64,000 nt of DNA from Pseudorhodobacter sp. MZDSW-24AT. Lineage in GTDB: Bacteria > Pseudomonadota > Alphaproteobacteria > Rhodobacterales > Rhodobacteraceae. This document shows positions 19,136 through 26,770 of this stretch, piece after piece. The stretch is taken from the NCBI RefSeq assembly GCF_002794355.1, contig NZ_PGOI01000002.1, positions 186,001 to 250,000 of the forward strand. The letters are read 5' to 3'. Both the position numbers and the translations under genes were made by a program. The notes beneath the pieces were generated by a model. That model made no database searches, was not told where the DNA came from, and worked only from the letters and a program-made list of their open reading frames with translations. Within the stretch, counting starts at the first letter, position 1. Each line of letters opens with the position of its first letter.

Positions 19136-20019
19136 GATCCGATGTCTCCTGAAACGTAATCGGCGGCCGCCCGCAGCGCCGCCTCCAATGCGGCGGCGCG
19201 TGACGCCCCCCGCGCTTCGGCCACGATATGGGCCGCCATGAATGTATCGCCCGCGCCCGTGACCCGCGTCACAAGCACCTGCGGCGGTTGCCCGGTGATC
19301 ACACCCTGCCCCGCCGTGCCTTCCGCCGCCAGCCGCCCGCCATCCGTCACCAGAACCCGCGCGGCGCCCCGGTCCAAAAGCGCCTGCGCGCCTTCGGCCG
19401 CCGTGTCATAGCGCCCCTTGGCGATCAGCCCGGCCTCTTCCAGATTGACATACAGCGTGGCGCGCGGATGCCCCAGAAGCGGCATCAACCGCTCGGCCTT
19501 GCCGGGGCTCGCCGGGGCCACCCGCAAATCCGCCCGCGCAAACAGCGCAGAGCGGGCAATGTCCGACAACAGCGCCTCTGTCAGATTGCCGTCCAGCGCG
19601 ATCAGCCCGGAATAAGGCGCGGCCTCAGACCCCAGCGATCCATCGCCCAAGGCCCGCAGGATCTTGTCTCCCGCCATCTCCAGCGAATGCGCATCGGCAA
19701 TCGCGGCGATCAACCCGTTGGCGCCCTCGATCGCCATATAGCGATCGGTCGGCAAGTCATCTGACCGATACACATGCCCGCACTCAAGCCCCATGCGCAG
19801 ACAGGCCGCGATCAGCTCATCGCCTTCCGCATCGCGCCCCACCGCCGTCAACAGCGCAGGCCGCAGGCCAAACCGCGTGAGTGTCATCGCGATGTTCATG
19901 GCGACTCCGCCGGGCAACCGCGTGATCCGCCCCGGCACATCCGATCCCAGCCGCAGCGAAGACGGCGCCCGGCCGATGATGTCCCACAACACCGACCCGA
20001 TACACAGAATATCGCTCAT
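19132..20019 (-). CDS. psuK: PfkB-family carbohydrate kinase, probable pseudouridine kinase
   Basis: Ribokinase-fold kinase of 295 residues. The N-terminal RLPGGVAMNIAMTLTRFG is the PfkB substrate-binding motif, and the C-terminal VTRVTGAGDTFMAAH is the PfkB signature 2 with the catalytic aspartate of GAGD near residue 255. Coupled with psuG in one operon, it is predicted to phosphorylate pseudouridine at the 5' position. No separate transporter for pseudouridine is visible next to it. Confidence 0.9.
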   Translation of the reverse strand: MSDILCIGSVLWDIIGRAPSSLRLGSDVPGRITRLPGGVAMNIAMTLTRFGLRPALLTAVGRDAEGDELIAACLRMGLECGHVYRSDDLPTDRYMAIEGANGLIAAIADAHSLEMAGDKILRALGDGSLGSEAAPYSGLIALDGNLTEALLSDIARSALFARADLRVAPASPGKAERLMPLLGHPRATLYVNLEEAGLIAKGRYDTAAEGAQALLDRGAARVLVTDGGRLAAEGTAGQGVITGQPPQVLVTRVTGAGDTFMAAHIVAEARGASRAAALEAALRAAADYVSGDIGS

Positions 20020-20073
20020 CCCGGCCCCTTCGCGCGCTGCCCCCGTTGATCTCGGGGTCTACATCGCGCGCCG

Positions 20074-20847
20074 TTACAGCGCCGTCCAGCCCCCATCCAC
20101 CGAAATCGTGGTGCCGGTGATCTGTGCCGCCGCGTCGGACGCCAGAAACACCGCCGTGCCGCCGATCTGTTCCACCGTGGCAAACTCGCGGCTAGGCTGA
20201 CGCTCCAGCATCACCTGCTTGATCACCGTCTCGCGGTCCATGTTGTGCTTTTTCATCTGGTCCGGGATCTGCGCCTCGACCAGCGGCGTCAGCACATAGC
20301 CGGGGCAGATCGCATTGGCGGTGATCCCTTGGCCCGCGCATTCCAGCGCCGTCACCTTGGTCAGGCCCACCACCCCATGCTTGGCCGCCACATAGGCCGA
20401 TTTATACGGGCTCGCCGTCAACCCATGGGCCGAGGCCACATTGATCACCCGCCCCCAGCCTTTCTCGCGCATCATCGGCAAGGCCGCCGCCGTGGTGTGA
20501 AACGCCGAGCTCAGGTTGATCGCCAAAATCGCGTTCCATTTGTCGACCGGGAAATCCTCGATCCCCGCCACATGCTGGATGCCCGCGTTGTTCACCAGAA
20601 TGTCACAGACCCCTGCATCTGCGATTAGGCGACGGCAGGCCTCCGCATCCGACATATCGGCCGAAATATAGCGCACCTCCACGCCATGCCGCGCCGACAA
20701 GGCCCCGGCCAAGGCATGATCCTCGGTGCGATCGGTAAAAGAGTTGATCACCACATGCGCGCCCGCCCGGGCCAGCTCTTCCGCCACCCCCAGCCCGATC
20801 CCCGAATTCGATCCGGTCACCACGGCAGTCTTGCCCTTCAGGTTCAT
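20074..20847 (-). CDS. 3-hydroxybutyrate dehydrogenase
   Basis: Short-chain dehydrogenase of 257 residues. TGSNSGIGLGVAEELA is the NAD-binding glycine motif, NNAG follows, the catalytic serine is in INVASAHGLTAS, and YVAAKHG gives Tyr-x-x-x-Lys. The region PGYVLTPLVEAQIPDQMKKHNM and LERQPSREFATVEQIG match BdhA-type D-3-hydroxybutyrate dehydrogenases, which oxidise the monomer released from polyhydroxybutyrate. Start 20847 follows GAGGGGG; the longer frame is not needed. It is followed by psuK 54 bases later. Confidence 0.9.
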   Translation of the reverse strand: MNLKGKTAVVTGSNSGIGLGVAEELARAGAHVVINSFTDRTEDHALAGALSARHGVEVRYISADMSDAEACRRLIADAGVCDILVNNAGIQHVAGIEDFPVDKWNAILAINLSSAFHTTAAALPMMREKGWGRVINVASAHGLTASPYKSAYVAAKHGVVGLTKVTALECAGQGITANAICPGYVLTPLVEAQIPDQMKKHNMDRETVIKQVMLERQPSREFATVEQIGGTAVFLASDAAAQITGTTISVDGGWTAL

Positions 20848-20923
20848 CGCAGCCCCCTCATTTTGCATTTGCGGCAGATTACATGCTGCAAACGCGAAGA
20901 ACATCGGCCACGTTCCTGCAACG

Positions 20924-20954
20924 CCAAAAAAAACGCCGGCGCGAAGCCGGCGTT
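20924..20954 (-). terminator. Strong intrinsic terminator, leftward
   Basis: On the minus strand AACGCCGGC, loop TTCGC, GCCGGCGTT is followed by eight T in all. The 9-bp perfect stem and U-run make it one of the clearest terminators in the window. It would also insulate bdhA from leftward read-through. Confidence 0.85.
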
Positions 20955-21001
20955 AAGTTATTGAGGCAGGTTTCATACAGGCAAGAAACCTATCGAGCAG
21001 T
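20924..21001 (-). ncRNA. Candidate small RNA, about 78 nt
   Basis: Read leftward, TTGGCC (21031-21036) and TATATA (21008-21013), 17 bases apart, form a plausible promoter with start near 21001. The transcript would contain a hairpin AGGTTTC/GAAACCT (20991-20985 with 20974-20968), a CCTC single-stranded stretch and a very strong terminator at 20924-20954. No leftward gene lies upstream, so the terminator has no other obvious client. Homology to a known RNA was not recognised. Confidence 0.55.
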
Positions 21002-21114
21002 GCATCCTATATACGCCGCATCGCGCCGATGGCCAAGTTAAAAGTTTGAAAAGGTTCACAAGCCGCCGTAGCCTAGCGGCCAAGAAACCAAGGCCACGGG
21101 AGATTGTTGCCGGA

Positions 21115-22941
21115 ATGGGACGTGTTTTTTTCCACATCAAGCAGGGATTTGCGCTTGCCGCCCTGCTCACGCTCACAGCGGCTCCCGGCGTTTCACAGGT
21201 GGGTGATTCTCCCGCCCATGGCATAGCTATGTATGGCGACCCGGCACTCCCCCCGGATTTTGTGTCGCTGCCTCATGTCAATCCCGATGCCCCCAAAGGC
21301 GGGCGCATCGTCTTTGGCGAATCCGGCAGTTTCGATTCCCTCAATCCCTTCATCCTCAAGGGCCGCGCCCCGGCAGGCCTCGCGGCCCTCACGGTGGAAA
21401 GCCTGATGGGCCGCTCTTATGACGAACCCTTCACCCTTTACGGGCTGCTGGCCGAATCGGTCACCACCGATGCCGCTCGCACCTACGTAGAATTTACCTT
21501 GCGTGAAGAGGCGCGATTCTCCGATGGCAGCCCGGTCACCGTCGAAGACGTGCGCTGGTCCTTTGAAACCCTCGGCACCTTGGGCAACCCGCGCTATCAC
21601 ACCGCCTGGACCAAGATCGCCCGCACCGACGTCACCGGACCGCGCTCAATCCGCTTCACCTTCAACACCACCGACCGCGAATTGCCGCTGATCCTCGGCC
21701 TGCGCCCGATCCTGCAAAAGGCCCAATGGGAGGGCAAGGCTTTCGATCAGTCCACCCTCGAAGCCTCCATCGGCTCTGGCCCCTATGTCGTGGGGCCGTT
21801 CGAGACCGGGCGCTACATCTCTTACGTCAAGAACCCCGACTGGTGGGGCAAGGATCTGCCGTTCAACCGGGGCCAGCACAATTTCGATGAGGTGCGCTAC
21901 GATTACTTTGGCGATGGTGGCGTGGTCTTCGAAGCCTTCAAAGGGGGGCTCATCACCTCGTGGCGCGAAACCAATCCCGCGAAATGGGCCAGCAGCTACG
22001 ACTGGCCCGAGGTGGCCGATGGCACCATCGTCAAATCCGAAATCCCTCACAGCCGCCCTTCAGGGATCGAAGGCTTCGTGATGAACACCCGCCGCCCGCT
22101 GTTTCAGGATTGGCGCGTGCGCGAGGCGCTGATCCTCGCCTTCAACTTCGAACTGGTGAACCAAACCCTCAACGGCGGCGCCACGCCGCGCATCGCCTCC
22201 TATTTCGGCAATTCCCCCTTGGGCTTCCCACCCGGCACCCCGGCGGAAGGCAAGGTGGCCGAACTCCTCGCCCCGTTTCAGGCCGATCTGCTGCCGGGCG
22301 CGCTCGAAGGCTACAGCCTGCCCACAGGCGACGGCACGTTGGCCAACCGCCGCAACATCCGCGCGGCCACGGCCCTGTTGGCGGACGCAGGCTATACGAT
22401 CGACGCCGGTGTGCTGAAAGACCCGTCCGGCCAAGCTGTCAGCTTCGAGATCCTGCTGGTCAACGGCGCCCGCGACATGATCTCGGCCGCCGAGATCTAC
22501 ATCGAAAGCCTCAAACGTCTGGGCATCACCGCCCGGGTGACCACGGTGGACAATGCGCAATATATCGAACGCACCAACACCTATGCTTTCGACATGACGC
22601 ATTACATCCGCTCTCTCTCGCTCTCGCCGGGCAATGAACAAACGCTGTACTGGGGCAGCGCCGGGGTGACCGAACCCGGCACGCGAAACTGGATGGGCAT
22701 GAACAGCCCCGCCGCCGAGGCGATGATCCAGACCATGCTCAACGCAAGCGATCCCGAAACCTTCACCGCCGCCACGCAGGCGCTTGACCGGGTGCTGACC
22801 ACGGGTAGATATGTGGTGCCGATGTGGTATTCTGATGTCTCGCGGCTGGCGCATCGCAAGGAACTCCGCTTCCCCGACCGCCCGCCGCTCTATGGCGACT
22901 GGATCGGCTTTCAACCAGACGTCTGGTGGTATGAGCAGTAA
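21115..22941 (+). CDS. Peptide-type ABC transporter substrate-binding protein, family 5
   Basis: Periplasmic binding protein of SBP family 5, closest in style to YejA. About 608 residues with an N-terminal signal segment (GFALAALLTLTAAPGVSQ), then HGIAMYGDPALPPDFVSLPHVNPDAPKGG, the usual YejA-like opening, EFTLREEARFSDGSPVTVEDVRWSFE in domain I, and a C-terminal GDWIGFQPDVWWYEQ. Likely ligands are oligopeptides. No permease or ATPase gene is adjacent, which is unusual for this group. ATG 21115 is preferred because it starts the signal peptide; a TTG at 21046 in the same frame is possible. Confidence 0.9.
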   Translation: MGRVFFHIKQGFALAALLTLTAAPGVSQVGDSPAHGIAMYGDPALPPDFVSLPHVNPDAPKGGRIVFGESGSFDSLNPFILKGRAPAGLAALTVESLMGRSYDEPFTLYGLLAESVTTDAARTYVEFTLREEARFSDGSPVTVEDVRWSFETLGTLGNPRYHTAWTKIARTDVTGPRSIRFTFNTTDRELPLILGLRPILQKAQWEGKAFDQSTLEASIGSGPYVVGPFETGRYISYVKNPDWWGKDLPFNRGQHNFDEVRYDYFGDGGVVFEAFKGGLITSWRETNPAKWASSYDWPEVADGTIVKSEIPHSRPSGIEGFVMNTRRPLFQDWRVREALILAFNFELVNQTLNGGATPRIASYFGNSPLGFPPGTPAEGKVAELLAPFQADLLPGALEGYSLPTGDGTLANRRNIRAATALLADAGYTIDAGVLKDPSGQAVSFEILLVNGARDMISAAEIYIESLKRLGITARVTTVDNAQYIERTNTYAFDMTHYIRSLSLSPGNEQTLYWGSAGVTEPGTRNWMGMNSPAAEAMIQTMLNASDPETFTAATQALDRVLTTGRYVVPMWYSDVSRLAHRKELRFPDRPPLYGDWIGFQPDVWWYEQ

Positions 22942-22962
22942 AAGCAAGAAACAGGCACTGAC

Positions 22963-23088
22963 ATGCGCAAACTTTCCCTGATGGCGGCCGCCGCCGCCCT
23001 GATCGCCCTCACGGGCTGTGCCACCGTCGAAGGCATCGGCCGCGACATCTCGGGCGGTGCCAACCGCGTGGCGGGCTGGGTGGGCTAA
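22963..23088 (+). CDS. Entericidin-type small lipoprotein, 41 aa
   Basis: A 41-residue precursor: MRKLSLMAAAAALIALTGC is a lipoprotein signal ending in the lipobox LTGC (Cys19), followed by ATVEGIGRDISGGANRVAGW, the entericidin A/B pattern of a short amphipathic helix. The mature peptide is only 23 residues and would be anchored by lipid in the cell envelope. It lies 21 bases after the binding-protein gene and may share its transcript. The ribosome site is weak. In E. coli entericidins form a stationary-phase toxin/antidote pair; only one copy is visible here. Confidence 0.8.
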   Translation: MRKLSLMAAAAALIALTGCATVEGIGRDISGGANRVAGWVG

Positions 23089-23130
23089 GCCAATCCTGCC
23101 CCGGCCCACAGGTTCCGACCGGCGCAAGAT

Positions 23131-23183
23131 GAGTATTTGGAAAAGGTGCAAGCGGAAAGGTCTTGCACCTTTCTGAAATACTC
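23131..23183. repeat. Inverted pair of GAGTATTT-type dispersed motifs
   Basis: GAGTATTTGGAAAAGGTGC... (23131-23152) faces its near-perfect inverse complement at 23162-23183, so the RNA would form a long stem of about 20 pairs with a few mismatches. The right arm, read on the minus strand, is identical over 22 bases with 50936-50957. It lies after the entericidin gene and may act as a transcription end or mRNA-stability hairpin. Confidence 0.75.
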
Positions 23184-23237
23184 CCGCCGGAGGCTCCCAC
23201 CGCAGCCGCACGTGATGCCGCCACAGATCCGGGCCCG

Positions 23238-23256
23238 GAATGTTCGCAGAACATTC
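23238..23256 (+). repeat. Hairpin repeat copy 2 (TTCGCAGAA core)
   Basis: GAATGTTCGCAGAACATTC, followed by GTC. Perfect stem with GCA loop. Arms differ from copy 1 but remain paired. Identical to copy 4 at 32710-32728 and followed by the same CGTCTTC. Confidence 0.8.
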
Positions 23257-23329
23257 GTCTTCCCCTGCTCGCAGGGTCACGCCTGCCTTTCTCATTGCAC
23301 CGGGGCGCCGGGCGGAATAGGCAAGCGTT

Positions 23330-24847
23330 ATGCGCTCGCTTCTGGATACCGGCCCCGCCCCTTTTGTGCCCTTGTCGTTCAACATGGCGCAGCACGTGCT
23401 GGCGCGCTCGGCCGCGCGCGCGCCCGACAAGACCGCGCTGCACATCCTCAGCCTCGACCACAGCGAAAGCTGGTCCTATGCGCAGCTCGAGGCGGCGGTC
23501 CTCGGTGTCGCCGCCGGTCTGCAAGAGAGGGGACTTCAGCCGGGCGACCGCATTCTGATGCGGCTGGGCAGTCAGATCGCTTTTCCTCTCCTGTTCCTCG
23601 GCGCCTTGGCCGCTGGCATGGTGCCGGTCGCCACCTCGGCGCAGCTCACCCAAGCCGAGATCACGCCGATGGCCGCGCGCATCGCGCCGCGCCTCATCGT
23701 CGCCAGCCCGGGCGTCGCCTTGCCCGCAGGCCAGACCTGCCCGGTGCTCAGCGATGCCGAGCTGCGCGCGATGGAGGCCTGCGCGCCCGCCGCCTATCAT
23801 CAAGGCGCGGCGGACCGCCCCGGCTATATCATCTTCACCTCGGGCACCTCTGGCACGCCGATGGCGGTGGTGCATGCCCACCGGGCCATCCTTGCGCGTC
23901 AGACCATGCACCGTGCTTGGGAAGGCTTGGGCGAAAGCGACCGCCTTCTTCACGCGGGGGCCTTCAACTGGACCTATACGCTCGGCACCGGGCTGATGGA
24001 CCCTTGGACCGTGGGCGCCACCGCCTTGATCCCCGCCACCGGGGTCGGTCCTGCGCATTTGGGCGCTTTGCTGGGCGACCACCACGCCAGCCTCTTTGCC
24101 GCCGCGCCGGGCGTCTTCCGCCAGATGCTGCGCACGGGGCTCCCCGCGTTGCCGCACCTGCGCCACGGCCTTTCCGCCGGAGAGAAACTCAGCCCCGAGG
24201 TTCGCGCAGGCTGGACCGCCGCCACCGGCACCCCGCTCTGCGAGGCTTTGGGCATGTCCGAGATTTCCACCTTCATCTCGGAATCGCCCGAACGCCCTGC
24301 CCCCTTGGGCGCCACCGGCTTTTTGCAACCGGGGCGGCGCATCGCAGCCCTTGGCCCGGATCTCCTGCCCGTGCCGCGCGGCACCCCCGGGCAACTGGCG
24401 ATCGACCGCCGCGATCCCGGCCTCATGCTGGGCTATCTCGACGCGCCCGAGGCGACGGCGGCCCGCCTGACGCCCGAGTGGTTTCTCACCGGCGACAGCA
24501 TCCGCATCGACACCAGCGATGCCATCACCTATCTGGGCCGCGACGATGACCAGATGAACGCCGGCGGTTACCGCGTCAGCCCGCTGGAAGTCGAGGCCGC
24601 CATGGCCCGCTTCCCCGGCCTCACAGAAACCGCCGTGACCGAGGTCGAGGTCAAACCCGGCGTCACCGTCATCGCCTGCTTTTACACCGCGCCCGATCCA
24701 TGCGATCCGCAGGCGCTTGCCGCCCATGCCGCCGCGCATCTCGCGCGGTATAAGCAGCCGCGCCTGTTCCACCACCTGCCCGCCTTGCCGCGCGGCGCCA
24801 ACAGCAAACTCAACCGCCGCGCCTTGCGCGCCCTGAGGCTTCCATGA
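23330..24847 (+). CDS. Class I adenylate-forming acyl-CoA synthetase, 505 aa
   Basis: ANL-superfamily ligase that activates a carboxylic acid as the acyl-AMP and joins it to CoA. The AMP-binding loop is YIIFTSGTSGTPMAVVHAH (about residues 165-183), the A5 region ALGMSEISTF, the A7/A8 hinge LTGDSIRIDTSDAITYLGRDDDQMNAGGYRVSP and a C-terminal lysine in GANSKLNRRAL. The overall form resembles benzoate/acyl-CoA ligases; the acid is not identifiable. The next gene starts inside its stop codon (ATGA), linking it with a FrnE-like protein. ATG 23330 is used; 23384 is an alternative. Confidence 0.88.
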   Translation: MRSLLDTGPAPFVPLSFNMAQHVLARSAARAPDKTALHILSLDHSESWSYAQLEAAVLGVAAGLQERGLQPGDRILMRLGSQIAFPLLFLGALAAGMVPVATSAQLTQAEITPMAARIAPRLIVASPGVALPAGQTCPVLSDAELRAMEACAPAAYHQGAADRPGYIIFTSGTSGTPMAVVHAHRAILARQTMHRAWEGLGESDRLLHAGAFNWTYTLGTGLMDPWTVGATALIPATGVGPAHLGALLGDHHASLFAAAPGVFRQMLRTGLPALPHLRHGLSAGEKLSPEVRAGWTAATGTPLCEALGMSEISTFISESPERPAPLGATGFLQPGRRIAALGPDLLPVPRGTPGQLAIDRRDPGLMLGYLDAPEATAARLTPEWFLTGDSIRIDTSDAITYLGRDDDQMNAGGYRVSPLEVEAAMARFPGLTETAVTEVEVKPGVTVIACFYTAPDPCDPQALAAHAAAHLARYKQPRLFHHLPALPRGANSKLNRRALRALRLP

Positions 24848-25482
24848 TCAAGCTTGATATCTTTTCCGACCCGGTCTGCCCTTGGTGTTATATCGGCAAG
24901 GCCAATCTGGACCGCGCGCTGGAAGCAGCGCCTGAGCATCCTTTTCAGATCGAATGGCATCCGTTCCAGCTCAACCCCGGCATGCCTGCCGAAGGCGTCG
25001 ACCGCGCCGAATATCTCGAGGCGAAGTTCGGCGGCAAGGCCAAGGCGGTCGAGATTTATGCCCGCGTCGAACAGGCCGCGCGGGAGGCAGGCCTCACCAT
25101 CGACTTTTCCACCATCCGCCGCATGCCCAACACGCTGAACGCACATCGCCTCATCCATTGGGCCGGGCTCGAAGGGCGGCAAACCGCCATCGTCTCGGCG
25201 CTGTTCCGGGCCTATTGGCGCGAAGGGCGCGACATCGGCCACATCCCCACGCTTGTGGACATCGCCGAAGCCGCCGGAATGGACCGCGCGCTGACCGAGC
25301 GTCTGCTGGCCACCGATGAAGATTCCGATGCGCTCAAGGCCCGCGACATCCATGCCCGCGAACGCGGCGTGACCGGCGTGCCTTGCTTCATCATTGGCAA
25401 TCAATACGTCGTCTCCGGTGCGCAGCCGCCGCAGGTCTGGGCCGATGTCATCGCCGAACTGCGCGCCAACGCACAATCCTAA
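24844..25482 (+). CDS. DsbA-family protein, FrnE/2-hydroxychromene isomerase type
   Basis: Thioredoxin-fold protein of 212 residues with the active site CPWC at residues 12-15 (DIFSDPVCPWCYIGK), an inserted helical domain, and the cis-proline loop GVTGVPCFIIGNQYVVSGAQ. This layout is typical of cytoplasmic FrnE-like DsbA proteins and glutathione-dependent isomerases; no signal peptide is present. It overlaps the acyl-CoA synthetase by four bases, implying co-translation, although a metabolic link is not evident. Confidence 0.9.
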   Translation: MIKLDIFSDPVCPWCYIGKANLDRALEAAPEHPFQIEWHPFQLNPGMPAEGVDRAEYLEAKFGGKAKAVEIYARVEQAAREAGLTIDFSTIRRMPNTLNAHRLIHWAGLEGRQTAIVSALFRAYWREGRDIGHIPTLVDIAEAAGMDRALTERLLATDEDSDALKARDIHARERGVTGVPCFIIGNQYVVSGAQPPQVWADVIAELRANAQS

Positions 25483-25545
25483 GGCCGTTCGCGCTGTGGC
25501 ATTGCCCTTCCGCGCCTGATACCGAGGCGCGGAAAGGACACCCCC

Positions 25546-26760
25546 ATGTCACATTCCCATCCCCCACAGCGCGCGCTTGGCCAGACCGAGTTCATCGCGC
25601 TGATCGCCATGCTTTTTGCGACCATCGCCTTTTCCATCGATGCGATGTTGCCCGCGCTGCCCGATATCGCGCTCGAGCTGTCGCCCACCGCCCCCAACAA
25701 CGCCCAGTTGATCCTCACCAGCTTTGTGCTGGGCATGGGGGTGGGCACCTTCTTCGCCGGGCCGCTGTCCGACAGCTTTGGCCGCAAGACGGTGATCGTG
25801 GGTGGCGCGCTGCTCTATTGCGGCGGTGCGCTCCTTGCCTATGTCGCGCCCAGCTTGGAAACCATGCTGCTGGCCCGCGTCTTGCAAGGCCTTGGCGCCG
25901 CCGGACCGCGCGTTGTGGCGCTTGCCTTGGTCCGCGACATCCACGCAGGGCCGCGCATGGCCCGCATCGTCAGCTTTGCCATGATGATCTTCACGCTGGT
26001 GCCCGCCGTGGCCCCGCTGTTGGGACAGGTCATCATTGCGGGATTCGGCTGGCGCAGCATCTTTCTGGCCTTCCTGATGTTTTCAGCCATTTCCGTGCTT
26101 TGGCTGGTGATCCGCCAGCCCGAGACGCTGCCGCCCGCCAAGCGTCGCCCCTTCCGCGCCGCCCCCCTTTGGGCCGCCTTGCGCGAAGTGCTGTCCTTGC
26201 GCAGCATCCGCCTGTCGATCCTCGCGCAAACGCTTGCTTTCGCGGCGCTTTTCGGCACGCTTTCCTCTACCCAGCAGCTTTTCGATCAAACCTATGGCCG
26301 CGGCGAAAGCTTTCCGCTCTGGTTCGCGCTGATCGCGGTGGTGGCGGGCACCTCCTCCTTGCTCAATGCCGCTGTGGTCATGCGCTTGGGGATGCGGCGT
26401 CTGGTGCGCATCAGCTTTGCCACCCAAGCCCTTGTCTCCGGTGCATTTCTTCTGGCCTTTACCCTCAACCTCTGGCCCGAGCCCGGCGTTCTGCCGCTGG
26501 AATTCGCGGCCTATCTGGTCTGGACCATTGGCGTCTTTTTCATGATCGGCACCACGGTGGGCAACCTGAACGCGCTCGCGCTTGAACCCGTGGGCCATAT
26601 CGCGGGCATGGCGGCCTCCGTCACCGGGGCGCTCTCAACCGTGTTCTCGGTGGTGCTTGCCGCGCCCGTGGGCCTCGCCTTCAACGGCACGCCCCTTCCG
26701 CTGATGCTGGGGGTGACGGTGTTTTCGGGCCTTGCCTACATGGTGGCGCGCAGACTTTAG
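25546..26760 (+). CDS. MFS multidrug efflux transporter, Bcr/CflA type
   Basis: Twelve-helix major-facilitator protein of 404 residues. FIALIAMLFATIAFSIDAMLPALPDIA is the typical first helix of Bcr/CflA drug exporters, GPLSDSFGRKTVIVGG is MFS motif A, and RVLQGLGAAGPRVVALALVRD is the family's motif after helix 4. Expected to expel drugs by proton antiport; substrate unknown. AAGGACACCCCC precedes the start. The gene ends nine bases from the convergent mfd stop, inside a perfect hairpin. Confidence 0.92.
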   Translation: MSHSHPPQRALGQTEFIALIAMLFATIAFSIDAMLPALPDIALELSPTAPNNAQLILTSFVLGMGVGTFFAGPLSDSFGRKTVIVGGALLYCGGALLAYVAPSLETMLLARVLQGLGAAGPRVVALALVRDIHAGPRMARIVSFAMMIFTLVPAVAPLLGQVIIAGFGWRSIFLAFLMFSAISVLWLVIRQPETLPPAKRRPFRAAPLWAALREVLSLRSIRLSILAQTLAFAALFGTLSSTQQLFDQTYGRGESFPLWFALIAVVAGTSSLLNAAVVMRLGMRRLVRISFATQALVSGAFLLAFTLNLWPEPGVLPLEFAAYLVWTIGVFFMIGTTVGNLNALALEPVGHIAGMAASVTGALSTVFSVVLAAPVGLAFNGTPLPLMLGVTVFSGLAYMVARRL

Positions 26761-26770
26761 GTCTGCGCGC
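26746..26770. terminator. Hairpin spanning two convergent stop codons
   Basis: GCGCGCAGAC (26746-26755), five-base loop, GTCTGCGCGC (26761-26770): a perfect 10-bp inverted repeat. It includes the last codons of the MFS gene and reaches the mfd stop, so coding sequence is also the stem. No long T-run follows. It may separate the two convergent transcripts. Confidence 0.6.
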
